Assembly (NCBI RefSeq): GCF_019175385.1
Contig: NC_083345.1
Location: 43,856,098-43,920,097, forward strand
Reading direction: 5' to 3'
DNA: 64,000 nt
Source: Lycium barbarum
Taxonomy: Eukaryota > Streptophyta > Magnoliopsida > Solanales > Solanaceae
Below are positions 13,601 to 24,775 of the stretch, piece after piece; the stretch's first letter is position 1, and every line of letters starts with the position of its first letter. The position numbers and the translations under genes were made by a program. The notes beneath the pieces were generated by a model that worked only from the letters and a program-made list of their open reading frames with translations, was not told the origin of the DNA and did not search any database.

Positions 13601-13766
13601 AGAAGTGCCTATTGCCATCCTATATAGGCAAGTGCCAAAGCTTCGAAATAAAGAAGTACCGCTATTCAAAGTATTGTGGCGAAATAACAATCGGGAAGAA
13701 ATGACCTGAGAAGCGGAAATGAGTATGAAATCTAAGTACCCGCACTTATTCCAACCCCCGGGATAG
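10636..13766 (+). pseudogene. pol of gypsy element (RT, RNase H, integrase, chromodomain), broken
   Basis: A single frame runs from about 10650 to the natural stop at 13764-13766 but is cut by stops at 12474, 12768, 13284, 13320 and 13707. RT carries FIDDILVYS (about 11438) and MSFGLTNAP. RNase H shows [19 protein letters not shown] and YTDHKSL. Integrase has the N-terminal HHCC finger (H...H, then CPNC near 12620) and a D-D-E core, in which the second catalytic Asp is replaced by His (12903-12905, THRG instead of the usual SDRG). The final part has HPVFHVSMLRK and a chromodomain (about 13590-13763), typical of chromoviruses that target heterochromatin. Not functional. Confidence 0.93.
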
Positions 13767-13981
13767 ATCCAAGACGAAACGTCGACGATATAAGGTATGT
13801 ATGCTTTATCTTTATGCTTTTGGTCGTGTGTGGCCACGGATATGTTGATATTGTGATGTAGCCCTGTGAGGCGATGATATTACGGGTTGCTGTGACAGGT
13901 TGGTAGTGCCAAGTTACAGGGGAAACTCTGGCGAAATTTTCGTAGAATCCCGAGTGTTTAACATTCGAGGACGAATGTTCC

Positions 13982-13999
13982 AAAAGGGGGGGGGGAGAA
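13982..13999 (+). other. Polypurine tract
   Basis: An A4-G10-type purine run ends directly at the 3' LTR. It is the usual primer for plus-strand DNA synthesis in LTR elements. Confidence 0.9.
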
Positions 14000-16589
14000 T
14001 GTTACACCTTGGAAAATTCCCCGTATATATACAGGGAATAGGCCAGCAGAGGACATAGCATATGCGATGTTTTGACGAGTAAGAAAGAGTATTAGATGAC
14101 CCTCAACGAGATTTTAAAGGCATACAATGCCAGGAAAAAAAGTTGTTAAGGAAAGCGAATCATACGTTGTGTATCGGATAAGAATTTCGAGCAAAAAGTC
14201 CATGATCGCATAATGATGTCTTAGAGAAGTGTAATAATGTCCCTAAGGTTGATTTTGAGATGTTAAACAAGTGCCAAGAAGGTTCCATAAGGATCGGAGA
14301 TCAAACGAGACAACGAGAACGAAAACGAAATCACTGGGCATTATACGGCCCAACCTACAGACCGTATAAATTGTACCAGCCGTATGTTGGACCGTATAAT
14401 TGGCCAAGGAGGCCACCAGCTACTGGACCAAACATACGGCCACACATACGGTTCGTATAAATAGTACGGACCGTATGTTTGGTCCGTATAATATGGTCGG
14501 GAAAATTTAAGTTTAAGTATAAGGACCCCTTTTTCATTTCATTTTTCATTCCGCTCTGACTCTACACTTCAAGAAACATCTAGAATCCTTCCTACTCTTC
14601 AACAACAAGAGAAATCAAAGGGAAACTAAGATCAACAACACACAATCCATGAATCAAAGTGTATGAAACCCAAGTAAAGTTCATCTTTCTCAAAGAAAAC
14701 CAAAAGAGGGGAGATAGGGTTTTGGTGATAGAGGAGAAACTCCACTCAAGACTTGTTCAACCATCATCCAAGGTAAGTTTCATGACCATTTCATGTTGTT
14801 TAAGGTATTGTAAGGTTAAGATACCCGAATTGTAGAAAAGCATAGCAAATGGGTCATAAACGAGTGAATAGTCCCACGAGTGAATGGTAGTTGATTTGAA
14901 TCATGAATGTTAGTGTGTTGTGAGTACAAATACGTTATAAATGACATGTATACCATGAGATAAGTGTGATACATGAGAAAATACGATAGCGAACCCAAAA
15001 CCATAAATGTGAGAAAAATGAAGAGAAATGGTGGATCAAAGTCATTGTATATGAATGATGATTGTTGATTGCTATATTGTAATTGTTGTTGTGAGTGTTG
15101 GGAGTTGATATGGAATATGGGAAAAGTAGTATAAACAAAGGAAGTGCTGCCCAATTGTCTTTAGAAATAGTAGTGCGTTCTTATAGTTGATTAACTAACG
15201 TTAGTACGAATCCTCTTTTGAAGGTAGAGACGTGACATTGAAGGAGAATAAGCGAACGCTAGATTGCTTAAACGAGAAAGTATGTGAGGCTTAACTCTTC
15301 TTTCAGAAGGCATGAATCCTTCAAGTTTTCCATAATCCTTCTATAAGATGAAGCTTATGAGTCCTTCTATATATTGAATCACCTATTAGCATGATAATAA
15401 TGGCAATGAGCTAGAGTATAGGGATTCAAGAAATTGTGGCACGATGTTCCTCCAATGCTAATGATGTTATTATTGTTAACACTCACCTTATGCTTTATTT
15501 CCTTCAAGGCGAGGCATGACACTCATAAAATGTCCATAATACAATCGGGGGTTCACGACCTTACGTCACCCCGACATAGTGTGGTTGCCTTAAAGTCTAA
15601 TGTATGCTCTTAATGATAATGTATGCCATGACAAAAAGATGATGAATAATGCTAACTTGTAATACAACTATGGGATGCATGGAATACCAAGAAATGATAA
15701 CATGATGCTATGGCATGAGATGTGTAATAGTGATGTGTTATGATTGATTTTGTGATGATATGATTCCACCGCGCCTATATGGCCGGGCATGTCACCGCTA
15801 ATGCGGGCTGCGTATGATTCCACCGCGCCTATATGGCCGGGCATGTCACCGCTAATGCGGGCTGCGTATGATTCCACCGCGCCTATATAGCCGGGCATGT
15901 CACCGCTAATGCGGGCTGCTATGTTTACACCGAGCCTAGAGGGCCGGGCATGATCACCACTAGTGGGCGGCATATGAGGGTTACCTGGACGCGGGTAACG
16001 ATGTATGAGATGTGATAACATGTATACTATGATTTTGTAAAATGCGATGTATGTAGAGAGTAGGTTGTCCATGATATACTTCCAGGTTATATCCTTCTCT
16101 CATGATTCCTGATCCCTCTATTATGTTTGTTTATTTCATTCCTGCCGTACATACTCAGTACGATATTCGTACTGACGTCCGTTTTATTTGGACATTGTGT
16201 TCATGCCCACAGGTAGACAGGGAGGAGATCTTGCTCCAGATTCTTAGAGGTTGTTAGCTGACTGAAAGCACCCCATTGTCCTGGAGGTGCCTATGATGAT
16301 TCTTTTGTGTACAATTGTAGATGTCATCTCGTAGAGGCTCATAGATACCCAATGTGGGTCATGTGGTTTCACGGCGTGGTCATTGTGTAAACATATACAT
16401 ATATATTATTTTGCTAGCCTAAGGGCTCATGTGTATAAAAACATTTTGTTTTTAAAGGAAAACGGGTTTTCTTATAAATCGAGCATGAATCTGATAAATA
16501 ATTGTTAAATAAGCCTAAGGAGTACTAGTACGAGCGGTGCTCGGCGGTTAGCCCCGGGTACCGTCACGGCCCCTAGCCGGGTCGTGACA
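14000..16589 (+). repeat. 3' LTR of gypsy element
   Basis: 2590 bp, starts TGTTACACC, ends GTGACA. It differs from the 5' LTR by scattered substitutions and two tandem-repeat length changes. A unit of about 54 bp starting ATTCCACCGCGCCTATATGG is present three times (15770-15925) but only once in the 5' LTR (about 8013-8068). The 100-bp GACGTATAGGACG array of the 5' LTR is missing. The TATA box (14456-14463) again sits between inverted arms (14425-14439 with 14471-14485). Confidence 0.93.
15770..15925 (+). repeat. Triplicated ~54-bp unit in 3' LTR
   Basis: Three near-identical tandem copies containing 'ccgcgcctatatggccgggc' and 'caccgctaatgcgggctgc'. The 5' LTR has a single copy. The LTRs were identical at insertion, so the array expanded in one or contracted in the other afterwards, or the change happened by gene conversion. 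Confidence 0.9.
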
Positions 16590-16594
16590 AATGC

Positions 16595-17109
16595 CACTTT
16601 TGTTCACACATTTAATTAGGCTACAAATGAGCCCAAGATATCATCTTATTCTAGAGGCTCAAATTGGTGACACGTGTCAAATGATGTGGCAAGCCAAGTG
16701 AAATGAAAGAGCCAATAAGATCATGCCACATGTCAAAATAACATAGCATGCCTAGTCAAATCAAAGACCAATCAAAATGTGCCATGTGTACAAGTGACAT
16801 GTTCCAACCAATCGAATATCATCATGTCAACTTCATTCTGATTGGCTGAAAAGAGTTTGGACTTATCATAACTCATCCATCTTACAACTATAAATAATGG
16901 TCCTCATAATTCAGAAAAGATACAGGAACTCTGACAAGAAGCTGGAGAGGTCTCGTGGATTATACGCAAAAAGTTTCTCGATAAGCTACAAGCTACAAGC
17001 ATTCAAAATATATTGTAAGATTCTCGCTCAGAATAACTTTGCAGTCCTTACATAAACTTCTTTTACCCTTCCTAGGAAGAAAGTAATCTATCTAAGTCTT
17101 AGCCACCAC
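16595..17109 (+). mobile_element. LTR-like promoter region
   Basis: This is the continuation of the sequence disrupted by the gypsy insertion. It has repeats of 'gccacatgtcaaa'/'ccaatcaaa'-type words and then a clear TATA box (CTATAAATAATGG, about 16890), as found in plant LTR promoters. No termini or coding part were recognised. It could equally be a non-LTR repeat promoter. Confidence 0.35.
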
Positions 17110-17490
17110 ACTTTAAAAGGTCAACAAGTGCTCCTCCCTCTTTTGGAAGCTTGAGTTAAATATGACCAACTCGAAGTCTTTCTTGAAGTCTAAAAGCGAA
17201 GCTCCTCCTACAGTTCTGTCTCCAAAGCTGAAACCATCATGAACATCACCATCTCTTCCTAACAATAATTTCTTGGTCTGAGTGATGCCTCTTACCACCT
17301 CATCCAACTTCTCCATGAAGCGTTGTTTGACATCCTCATTAAAACCCGCCTGCGGCGCATATGCACTAACTACACTAAAAGTTATCCCTTCCAGAACTAG
17401 GTTAATGGTCATCATCATCCATACTCCTAACCTCTATCACGTGCTCTCGAAGTCCACTACCAACTAAAATGCCTACAACATTCCTACTCC
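17110..17490 (-). pseudogene. LINE (RTE-type) endonuclease fragment
   Basis: Minus-strand translation gives VSAYAPQAGFNEDVKQRF, then FGDRTVGGASLLDF and FELVIFNSSFQKREEHLLTF. These are characteristic of the apurinic-type endonuclease domain of plant RTE-like LINEs. Upstream, in a shifted frame, is NVVGILVGSGLREHV, which belongs to the same domain. The catalytic region is damaged and the rest of the element is absent. It is related to the LINE reverse transcriptase at 38992-40473 but from a different part of the element. Confidence 0.85.
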
Positions 17491-17798
17491 TCAAACTTAA
17501 ATCATCACATCATATAACTAATAAAATATTTCTATTGATTTAAATCAAAATATGGAAGAAGAAAAATTGAAGACTTAAAGTCCAAAATTTTGCAAAATAA
17601 CAAATAATCGTAGATTGATTTTTCTTATAAATGGAAAAATGATTAATCAGGTTTTGATGAACATTTTTGTAAAATTAACTATAAGTTTAGGGTCTTCCGA
17701 CTTTTAGTATAGTATAGATTATTTTTAGTTATTTATTATTATTAAGTGTAATTTTATAATATTGCGATTCCACTACTACCAAATTAATATTTAAATGA

Positions 17799-17932
17799 GT
17801 TGATTTCTCAGATGGCCACTCAACTAATAGTTATTTTCTCAGAAAGTGACTTTCTTTGTTAGAAGAAATTGGAATACAATGTCACTTTCTGAAATAATAA
17901 TTATTTGTTGAATGACCATATGAGAAATCAAC
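17799..17932. mobile_element. Short foldback element (MITE-like)
   Basis: Inverted arms of about 55 bp: GTTGATTTCTCAGATGGCCA at the left pairs with the 3' end reading TGACCATATGAGAAATCAAC, with a short loop. Such hairpins are typical of very short MITEs. No target duplication was identified. Confidence 0.65.
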
Positions 17933-18155
17933 CACATTTATATATTAGTGAATACAAATGACCACGCATTTTCCTTTTACACAGGGAAGTGGAGGTCTTC
18001 ACTTTACAAATTCAAGGGGCAATTTAGGGGAAATAACTGAAATTTCAAAGAAGAATGCTCCATTTTTCCAAAGAAGAACACTCTATTCATTCTCTTCATG
18101 ACAATGAAACAGGTTCTTAAATCTGGTCCTTCGTATTAGGTCACACTTCAGTAGT

Positions 18156-18449
18156 GTCATGACCAAAAATCCCCAAATATGGCTAAGTCGCGAAACAGAA
18201 ATAAATTATGGAAATAAGTAAGAAAATCATGATAAGTCTTATAACAAGTCTAACAGAAATAAGGACAATAAGTAGTCTAAGTCAATACATCTCCCTAAAA
18301 CTTGGAAGTCACAGTACATGAGCGATTAATCCGAATACAAGTCTAGAAATACTACATAAACTGCCTGAAGTGAAGAAAGACATAAAATAAATAAGAAAGT
18401 GAAGTTCGGTGTTGTGGGACCCTCATCAGCATACCCTAGACTCCAAAGA
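18156..18449 (-). mobile_element. Antisense gypsy LTR end
   Basis: It starts with 'tgtcatgaccaaaaatcccc', the reverse complement of a GTGACA-type LTR 3' end. It resembles the LTR end at 63218. It is cut at about 18450 by another LTR in the opposite orientation. Confidence 0.4.
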
Positions 18450-21140
18450 TGTGCACGACCCAGTCGGTTGTTTTGAGAACCGATGCTCTAATTTGTGTGG
18501 CATCTATTCCCAAAGCTCTATTATAATTATTTTGACTTGCTAGCTAAATTTGAAGTCAAACGGATATCATTTGGTTCACTTTGAGAGAAGTTTCACTTTG
18601 TAAATTTCGGCATTCAATTATATGGATAAATTGTTTATTGTGGGAAAACGTGCTCTGATTGGCGATCTGAAGATTTCGTTAGATTTAAGATATTTTTTCT
18701 GACCTTTAAAAATTGACGGATCTAATTTTAGAGTTCGTTTGGTTGGTTTTTGACAATTAAGTCGGTTTTAATATGCTTATTTATGGTGAAAAGATGGTCA
18801 CGGGAAGAAATAAGACCTAGATCCGAAATTTGTTATTTCTGTTAGCTTTGTTTGATGTTTATGGCTTGTGGGGATGGGCGGTGCCATTCCCGAGGTGAAT
18901 GGATGAGAATCAAAGAAGAAAATCTAAGTTTTTGAATTTTGAAGGCTTAAGTTTGAGAAGTTTGACCAAAAGTTGACTTTTAGGTAAATGTGTCCGTAAT
19001 TGAATTCTGCCAGTTCCTTTAGTTCTGGAATATGACTTATGACTTAGTCGAGTCGTTGGTTTGGTTTCCGAGAGGTTGGGGTGTTATTTAGCTAATTGGT
19101 TGAGAAATTAGCCTTGGAGATGATGTGGAGTTGACCACGGTCAAAATAGGGTCAAGACGGTCCCGTTTGGATGTTTTGAGAGTTCGAGTAGGTTCGTATG
19201 ATGATTTTGGACTTCTCCACAAATTTTGGTTAGATTCCAATGACTTTCGAATGTGTTTGGGTTGGATGGTGTTTGTTTTAGGTTTCGACATCGTTTTGAG
19301 CAAAAAGGGTACCCTAATGAGCAAACGACCTTTGTTTTGTGTTTTGATTGAACCGTTAGATTTGTACTCGTCGCGTTTTTCCATCTTATGAGGGATATAT
19401 GTCAATTTTACTAAAGAAATTCACTGCTGGTTTTCTGGTGTAATTTTGCTAAAAATTACAATTTTGCCCCTAAGTTTGCCCTTAAAAATTCTGCATTCTG
19501 TCCAAAACTTGAAAACATCATAATTTCTAATTTTAAGGACAAATTGGGTGATTCAAATGACTATCTTGGGTGGAATTTCGCAAGGATTTTACTGGACTGG
19601 TCGAAAGTGAGCTTCGTGATAAATTACCACCTGATTTGGACCGAAACAGCTGTTGCATTTTCTTTTCTCCACTTGTTCAGGATTTAGTTACTTTTGTTAC
19701 AAGTTTAGGAGATTAGATTGAGGTAATTTTTGCGGTGTTTTTCTCGTCTCAACGAGGGTGTAAGTATCTAACCTCTATTTGGGTGTTTCCCCATGATTAT
19801 TTTCATTGGTTATCGAGTTTATCCGAGTTAGATTGGGGAAAACTGGGGTTTTGAGCCCAAAAGTTGGAAAGTGGAAAATCATGGTTTTGAAGATCAAGAT
19901 GATGGATTTTCGAATGGGTTTTCTGGATCTAGACTAATTAATCTATGGGTAAACTAATTTTAAAATAAATTTCCAGTTTTGCTCTTATGGGCTCGGGATT
20001 ACCTTTCTGGGTTTGTTTGGGGTTTCGAATTAAAGTATAGCAATATGAGTATTGTTGGACTCGTTTAGACTCGTAGGGTACTATTTTGACTATATTGAAC
20101 CTGATTTTTCATTAAAATTATAGTTTTGCCCTTGTGGCTCGAGTTTGGCTATTTTCAATCCATTTTTGGGTTTAGGGTAAAGCTATGGCAATATGGATAT
20201 CTTTATATTTGTATTCTAACGTAGAATGCATATTTCATAGAAGTTAATCGTTCCGAGGCTCTTCGAAGAGGAAAGGAAAGGCTCAACTGGATTTATTCAT
20301 GGCTCTAGCTCGGCAGCGAGGTAGGTTACGGCTTACCTTTCAGTTAGACTCCAATTAGTGAAGTATATGTGGGAGTTAAATATTGACGGGGAAACCATGC
20401 TAGCACTTCGAATATGGACTTGGGATGGAATTCTATTAGGTTGGTTGTTGCTAATTATGGCTTGTTGCCCTGTTATTGTGATTAGGCTTGTTGCCTTAAT
20501 TGTTGTGTTGTGATACCTGTTGCACTCATTTCTCTCTTGTTGTGTCATTTATCATTGGAGAAAGGAAGGATAATGAGATTAGGTCTGAATCATGTTGTAT
20601 AATTATGATAATACACGGTTGAAATCTTAATTATGATTTAATGCTAATAATGATATCATGCATGGCATACATTCTCATTTCACATGTATATTGATATCGA
20701 ATTATGACTTGGTACTGATGATGATAAATGAGAAAATGGAGCACCTTGGTGACACAAGACTTAGTTGTGAGGTTTACTTGCCATATTTGGAAGTAGAGGG
20801 TGTCATAAGACTCTCTATGCTGATTGAACTGGTTCGTTGATTTATTCCATGGTTGAGTATTATGCATTCATTCTCCTTCCTCATGATTACATCTGGGTTG
20901 ATGTTCCAAATTGGGGTTTCTATAATTGAACCATATTTTGAATACTCATATATATATATATTAGGCACATCTGACAGGGGATGAGTATGTGACCTATCTC
21001 ATGATATGTATAAGGCACATTTGACAGGGGGTGAGGATGTGACCTATTGTGTGAGTGAGGAAGGGAAGCACGTGTACCCAGCAACATCGTTACCGACCCT
21101 AAACTATAGCGATGGCGAGGGTTGGTACTTCCGATACTGA
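18450..21140 (+). mobile_element. Gypsy LTR 'A' (same family as 24776-27799), 3' incomplete
   Basis: Starts TGTGCACGACCCAGTCGG and runs parallel to the solo LTR at 24776: shared blocks GGTTGTTTTGAGAACCGATG, AACGGATATCATTT and GAAGATTTCGTTAGATTT. Around 20945-21055 a unit with 'aggcacat(c/t)tgacagggg' is repeated twice. The expected GTGACA end is not seen; the sequence runs into an antisense LTR. Open frames inside (19088-19405, 19125-19391, 20333-20968) are uncharacteristic of any gene. Confidence 0.65.
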
Positions 21141-23500
21141 TCTTCTTAATTATTTAGTTAAAGTATACAGTTTATAAGTAATTCAAGCATTAAAGTAAAG
21201 ATTCTACAACCAAACCAAGTCATTAAGTCCATTACTTTAGAAGGATCAACATAAAATTTCTAGCTTTACTTCATTTAGGTCAAGTATGACCATAAAGTTT
21301 CAACCTTTACCCAAATCGGGCATCTAAACCCACAAAGATTCCATCTTTCCATCAAATTAAACCAGTTTACTTTTTAAAATCCAACCTTTCCACTTTTTAA
21401 GGCCTTATTATAGTGAATATTCAGTCTTTCTATCCTTTAGAACAATAAGCCATAAAGATTCCATCTTTATATCAACCAAAGCACATATGGCATGAAATCA
21501 CATCAATAAGTATATATGGTATGCAATGCAAATGAAATGTATGTTATACAATGGCTATATGCACCCGGTACACACGCTCCTGCTGTAGATTCACGTGACC
21601 CATGGAAGACTCTTGAGGTCCATATGCTCACCCGGAATCATTCCCATCAGGTCCCTGCTCTTGGTTGTAATATCATCATCGTCACTCTTTCCATGTACCA
21701 TACCCCAGTATCCGGCCCTTGAGGCTCCTTTTATGTTTCTCATTAATCCGATGTCAATAATATCATGAATATGTGAAATGGATATGCGTACACCATGTGC
21801 ATAACACTGATTCGATTTGTCAAACAAGTCCTTTTGCATAATTCAGACAGGATGTGGAGTGATGAATGCATGATAGTTCATATAATCACAAATATCAACC
21901 AAACATGACTATCTTAGCCCAAATAAGCAATAACCATACCAACCTAAATGGATTTATCCACCATTCCTCATTGCCAAAACGCTAAACACATAGTCTCCAT
22001 CACAATTCATCATTAGTTCATATTTTAGTTACCCATGTAGATACACCGATACCTACACAAGTGCTTGTCACCTCACGAGCACGGGACCCCCTAATACCCC
22101 ATTGCACCCCTTAATTAGATTAACTAACACATAACATTACACAAATAGTCTAGTAAGTCTCATTGCCTGAATCCGAAATTGAAGAGTCACTCCACGGACT
22201 TCCTGTTCCTCTGAGCTTCCGAACGAGCCCAATCTGTTCAAATACGTTGCCTACATGAGAATACGAGTCTAACGATACCCATAAAGCCATATAAAGAATT
22301 CGTGTTCAAAAAGTCAACCAAAAACCCCATGAACCCTGAAGGTCAAAATGGTAATTTTAGTGTGAAAGCAAGTTCTTCATGGTCAAATTAGGATTCTACA
22401 AGATGACACTATCCCAACAATACCCATATTGCTATAGTTTAGTCTGAATCCCAAAATTGAACCCAAACGAGTAACACTAGGGCCACAAGGGTAAAACTGA
22501 AAATTAAGCATAAAATTATCTTACCCATAGTCTAGATAGTACATGTCCTAAAAATCATCAATATCTAACCCCAACAGAATCTTTAATTTCATGAGTCTCA
22601 TAAAGAACCCATTCTATGGAAAACCCTTAATTTACATCATGAATAGAATCATAAATTAATGGAAGGAATCGTGGATATACTCTTAGATTTAGGCTAGGAA
22701 CTTACCCCGATGAAGAAACTTGAACTTAGCCTTTGAAATCGGCCTAATCCAAAGTCTAGGTCTCAAAATATGGAAGAATAAAATGATTTCATGAAGTTGA
22801 ATATTATAATGCTATCAGGGGTCTTCGCAAATGTGACCCATGGTTCGCAAATGCGACATCCACATTTGCAATCATCACGTCGCAAATGCGGACAAAGCCC
22901 CAACCCGCCAAACCTCGCAAATGCGAGCTGGACTCCGCAATTGCCAACAGGACCCCGCAATTACGTTCTTCGCTAAAGAGGACATGTCATCTCAGTTGCG
23001 ATGACACCAGAAATTTGATGAACCAGATCTTTCTGATTTTTTTCACCAATTCTCGATCCAACACTCAAAACTTATTTGAAATCCACCAGACACAAATCCA
23101 ATACGCATTTCTATCATAAAAGACGCTACAAACTCGCTCGCGCACTCCAAATTTCCAAAAGAGATCACCTTGACCCGGTGTCAATCAAGGTCAACTCCAA
23201 AATATCAACTTCCCAACCAAACACCCAAATCACACCCGAACGCCTCGAGACCCAAAGCAAAGGCTCGAGAAAGTCAAAAATCACCTTTCAAACCTAATAG
23301 TATCGACAAAACTCTCAAAATGACGCATTTACCCTCGATGTTGACTTTGGTCAAACACTTCCATTTCCTTAACTTAGAAAACTCAAATTTTACTAAAACC
23401 AAACCAAAAACCCACCCAATAGCCTCGGAAGCCGTGTCACCCGTCACCGCAGATCATAAATATTGAAATAAAATTACCGGAAGAGTATTTTGAAAAAAAT
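21141..23500 (-). mobile_element. Antisense gypsy LTR 'C', related to LTRs A and B
   Basis: Read on the minus strand, it carries the same type of CGCAAATGCG motif cluster (22825-22975) that precedes the presumed promoter of LTR B (25458-25545), in the mirrored position. Other shared LTR traits are the 'caagcacttgt' phrase and a GGGTGGG-rich start. The boundaries are approximate and no target duplication is visible. Confidence 0.55.
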
Positions 23501-24459
23501 ATGGTTAAAAGCTCAAAACGACTAAGCAAGTTGTTACAAGTAGCTAACTAGAAGTCTCTCAAATATTGGTTTGGTAGAATTTTGTTTTTCTCTCTATGTG
23601 AGTGCGTGAGCTTCTTCAGTAGAAGACTATCAAACATGTGAGTTTTAATTCGGCTGAGCACAAACACCTTCTAAGATAGGGACCTTGAGGAGAGATAGTG
23701 TTTGAGATGTAGTCAACCTCTTGCTTATCACACGGCTTGAGATATGCACGTAGGAGTCTGAAGTTTATCTCAGTTAACTCTTCCAAGGACTCTTATATCA
23801 TGTCCGCTAAGTCCATACCTTGATATCTCTTTGTTCCAAGTGTCCTGCCACATCTGGACTCTAGGATGGAACATGTCAGTTGACCAAGTTCATTCACCTG
23901 ATTTATACATCTTGTCAATCATCAAAACATGCAAGGTTCAACAAAAATCTATCAGCTTCCGTTAATTTAGAGCTCTTCATTTGATTTTCTGTTTGATGGA
24001 CTAAGGCTACTCAAACTTAACAAAGTTAAAGGACAATAAGTGCTTAACCTGATATATAAGGGACAAAGCTAGACGTACATCAAAAGAAAATAGACATTTT
24101 TGACTAAAAACTCGTAGATTATCCATAATTTAGTTTAAAGTTTAAAGTTTATTGTTCGTTATTTGTTTTTCCAAGAATCTTTCAAACAATATCTTGAAAT
24201 TACAATACCATAAGCTCTAATTTTTTTAAAAGACTTTTTCAGGTCCTTTGTAAGTATGGTAGATGCATGCCTTTTTTTTTTTTTTTTTTTTTGGTAAATC
24301 TAAAGTTTATCATTTGTTATTTGTTTTTCATGTATTTGATTGAAGTCCTTTTTAAGGAATTTTATGTTTTCTTTAGTAAGCTTAAAGTTTACTTTTGTTA
24401 TTTTTTTCCTTGAAAAATGACAACTTTTTTTTGTGAATTATGTTGTGTTATGTTGTGTG

Positions 24460-24507
<48 letters not shown>

Positions 24508-24775
24508 TATTTTATTTTTTTTACGAACTTTCACAAGAATTTTCGCGATTAATGATTTTCAACCATACACTAATTAACTAATTAAAAAAAACTTAACTAA
24601 TTCAAGTTACTGTAACAATTAATATATGCAAAACAAAATAAACTAATAGTTAGTTAAATAAAAAAATTAAACATACTGTAGCTAAATAACATATTAACAT
24701 TTAAATTAATAAATGAACGATTTGCGCAATTATAAAGATACAATAATAAGGAAAAGATAATTAGAATAGGAAAAG
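23501..24775. other. AT-rich sequence without recognised gene
   Basis: No coding region recognised. Contains a T run (about 24269-24292) and several diffuse AT-rich direct repeats ('aaagtttat..tgttatttgttttt'). Confidence 0.5.
24451..24507. repeat. (GT)n-(TA)n microsatellite
   Basis: About nine GT units, then TC, then about 18 TA units, directly readable. Confidence 0.95.

Larger units (their letters stand above)
6243..16594 (+). mobile_element. Ty3/gypsy chromovirus (Tekay-like), complete but inactive, with TSD
   Basis: The element body is 6248-16589 (10,342 bp), flanked by the 5 bp direct repeat AATGC at 6243-6247 and 16590-16594. Both LTRs start TGTTACACC and end GTGACA. Order: 5' LTR, primer binding site, gag with a CCHC knuckle, protease, RT, RNase H, integrase, chromodomain, polypurine tract, 3' LTR. 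Long LTRs, the pol order and the C-terminal chromodomain point to the Tekay/Del lineage. The coding part carries at least two frameshifts and six in-frame stops, so it cannot make a full polyprotein. LTR identity by eye is roughly 95% over the first 260 bases, so the insertion is not recent. Confidence 0.95.

Noticed and set aside
22763..23466. Overlapping frames on both strands
   Set aside because: They fall in the antisense LTR C; the CGCAAATGCG repeats create the frames.
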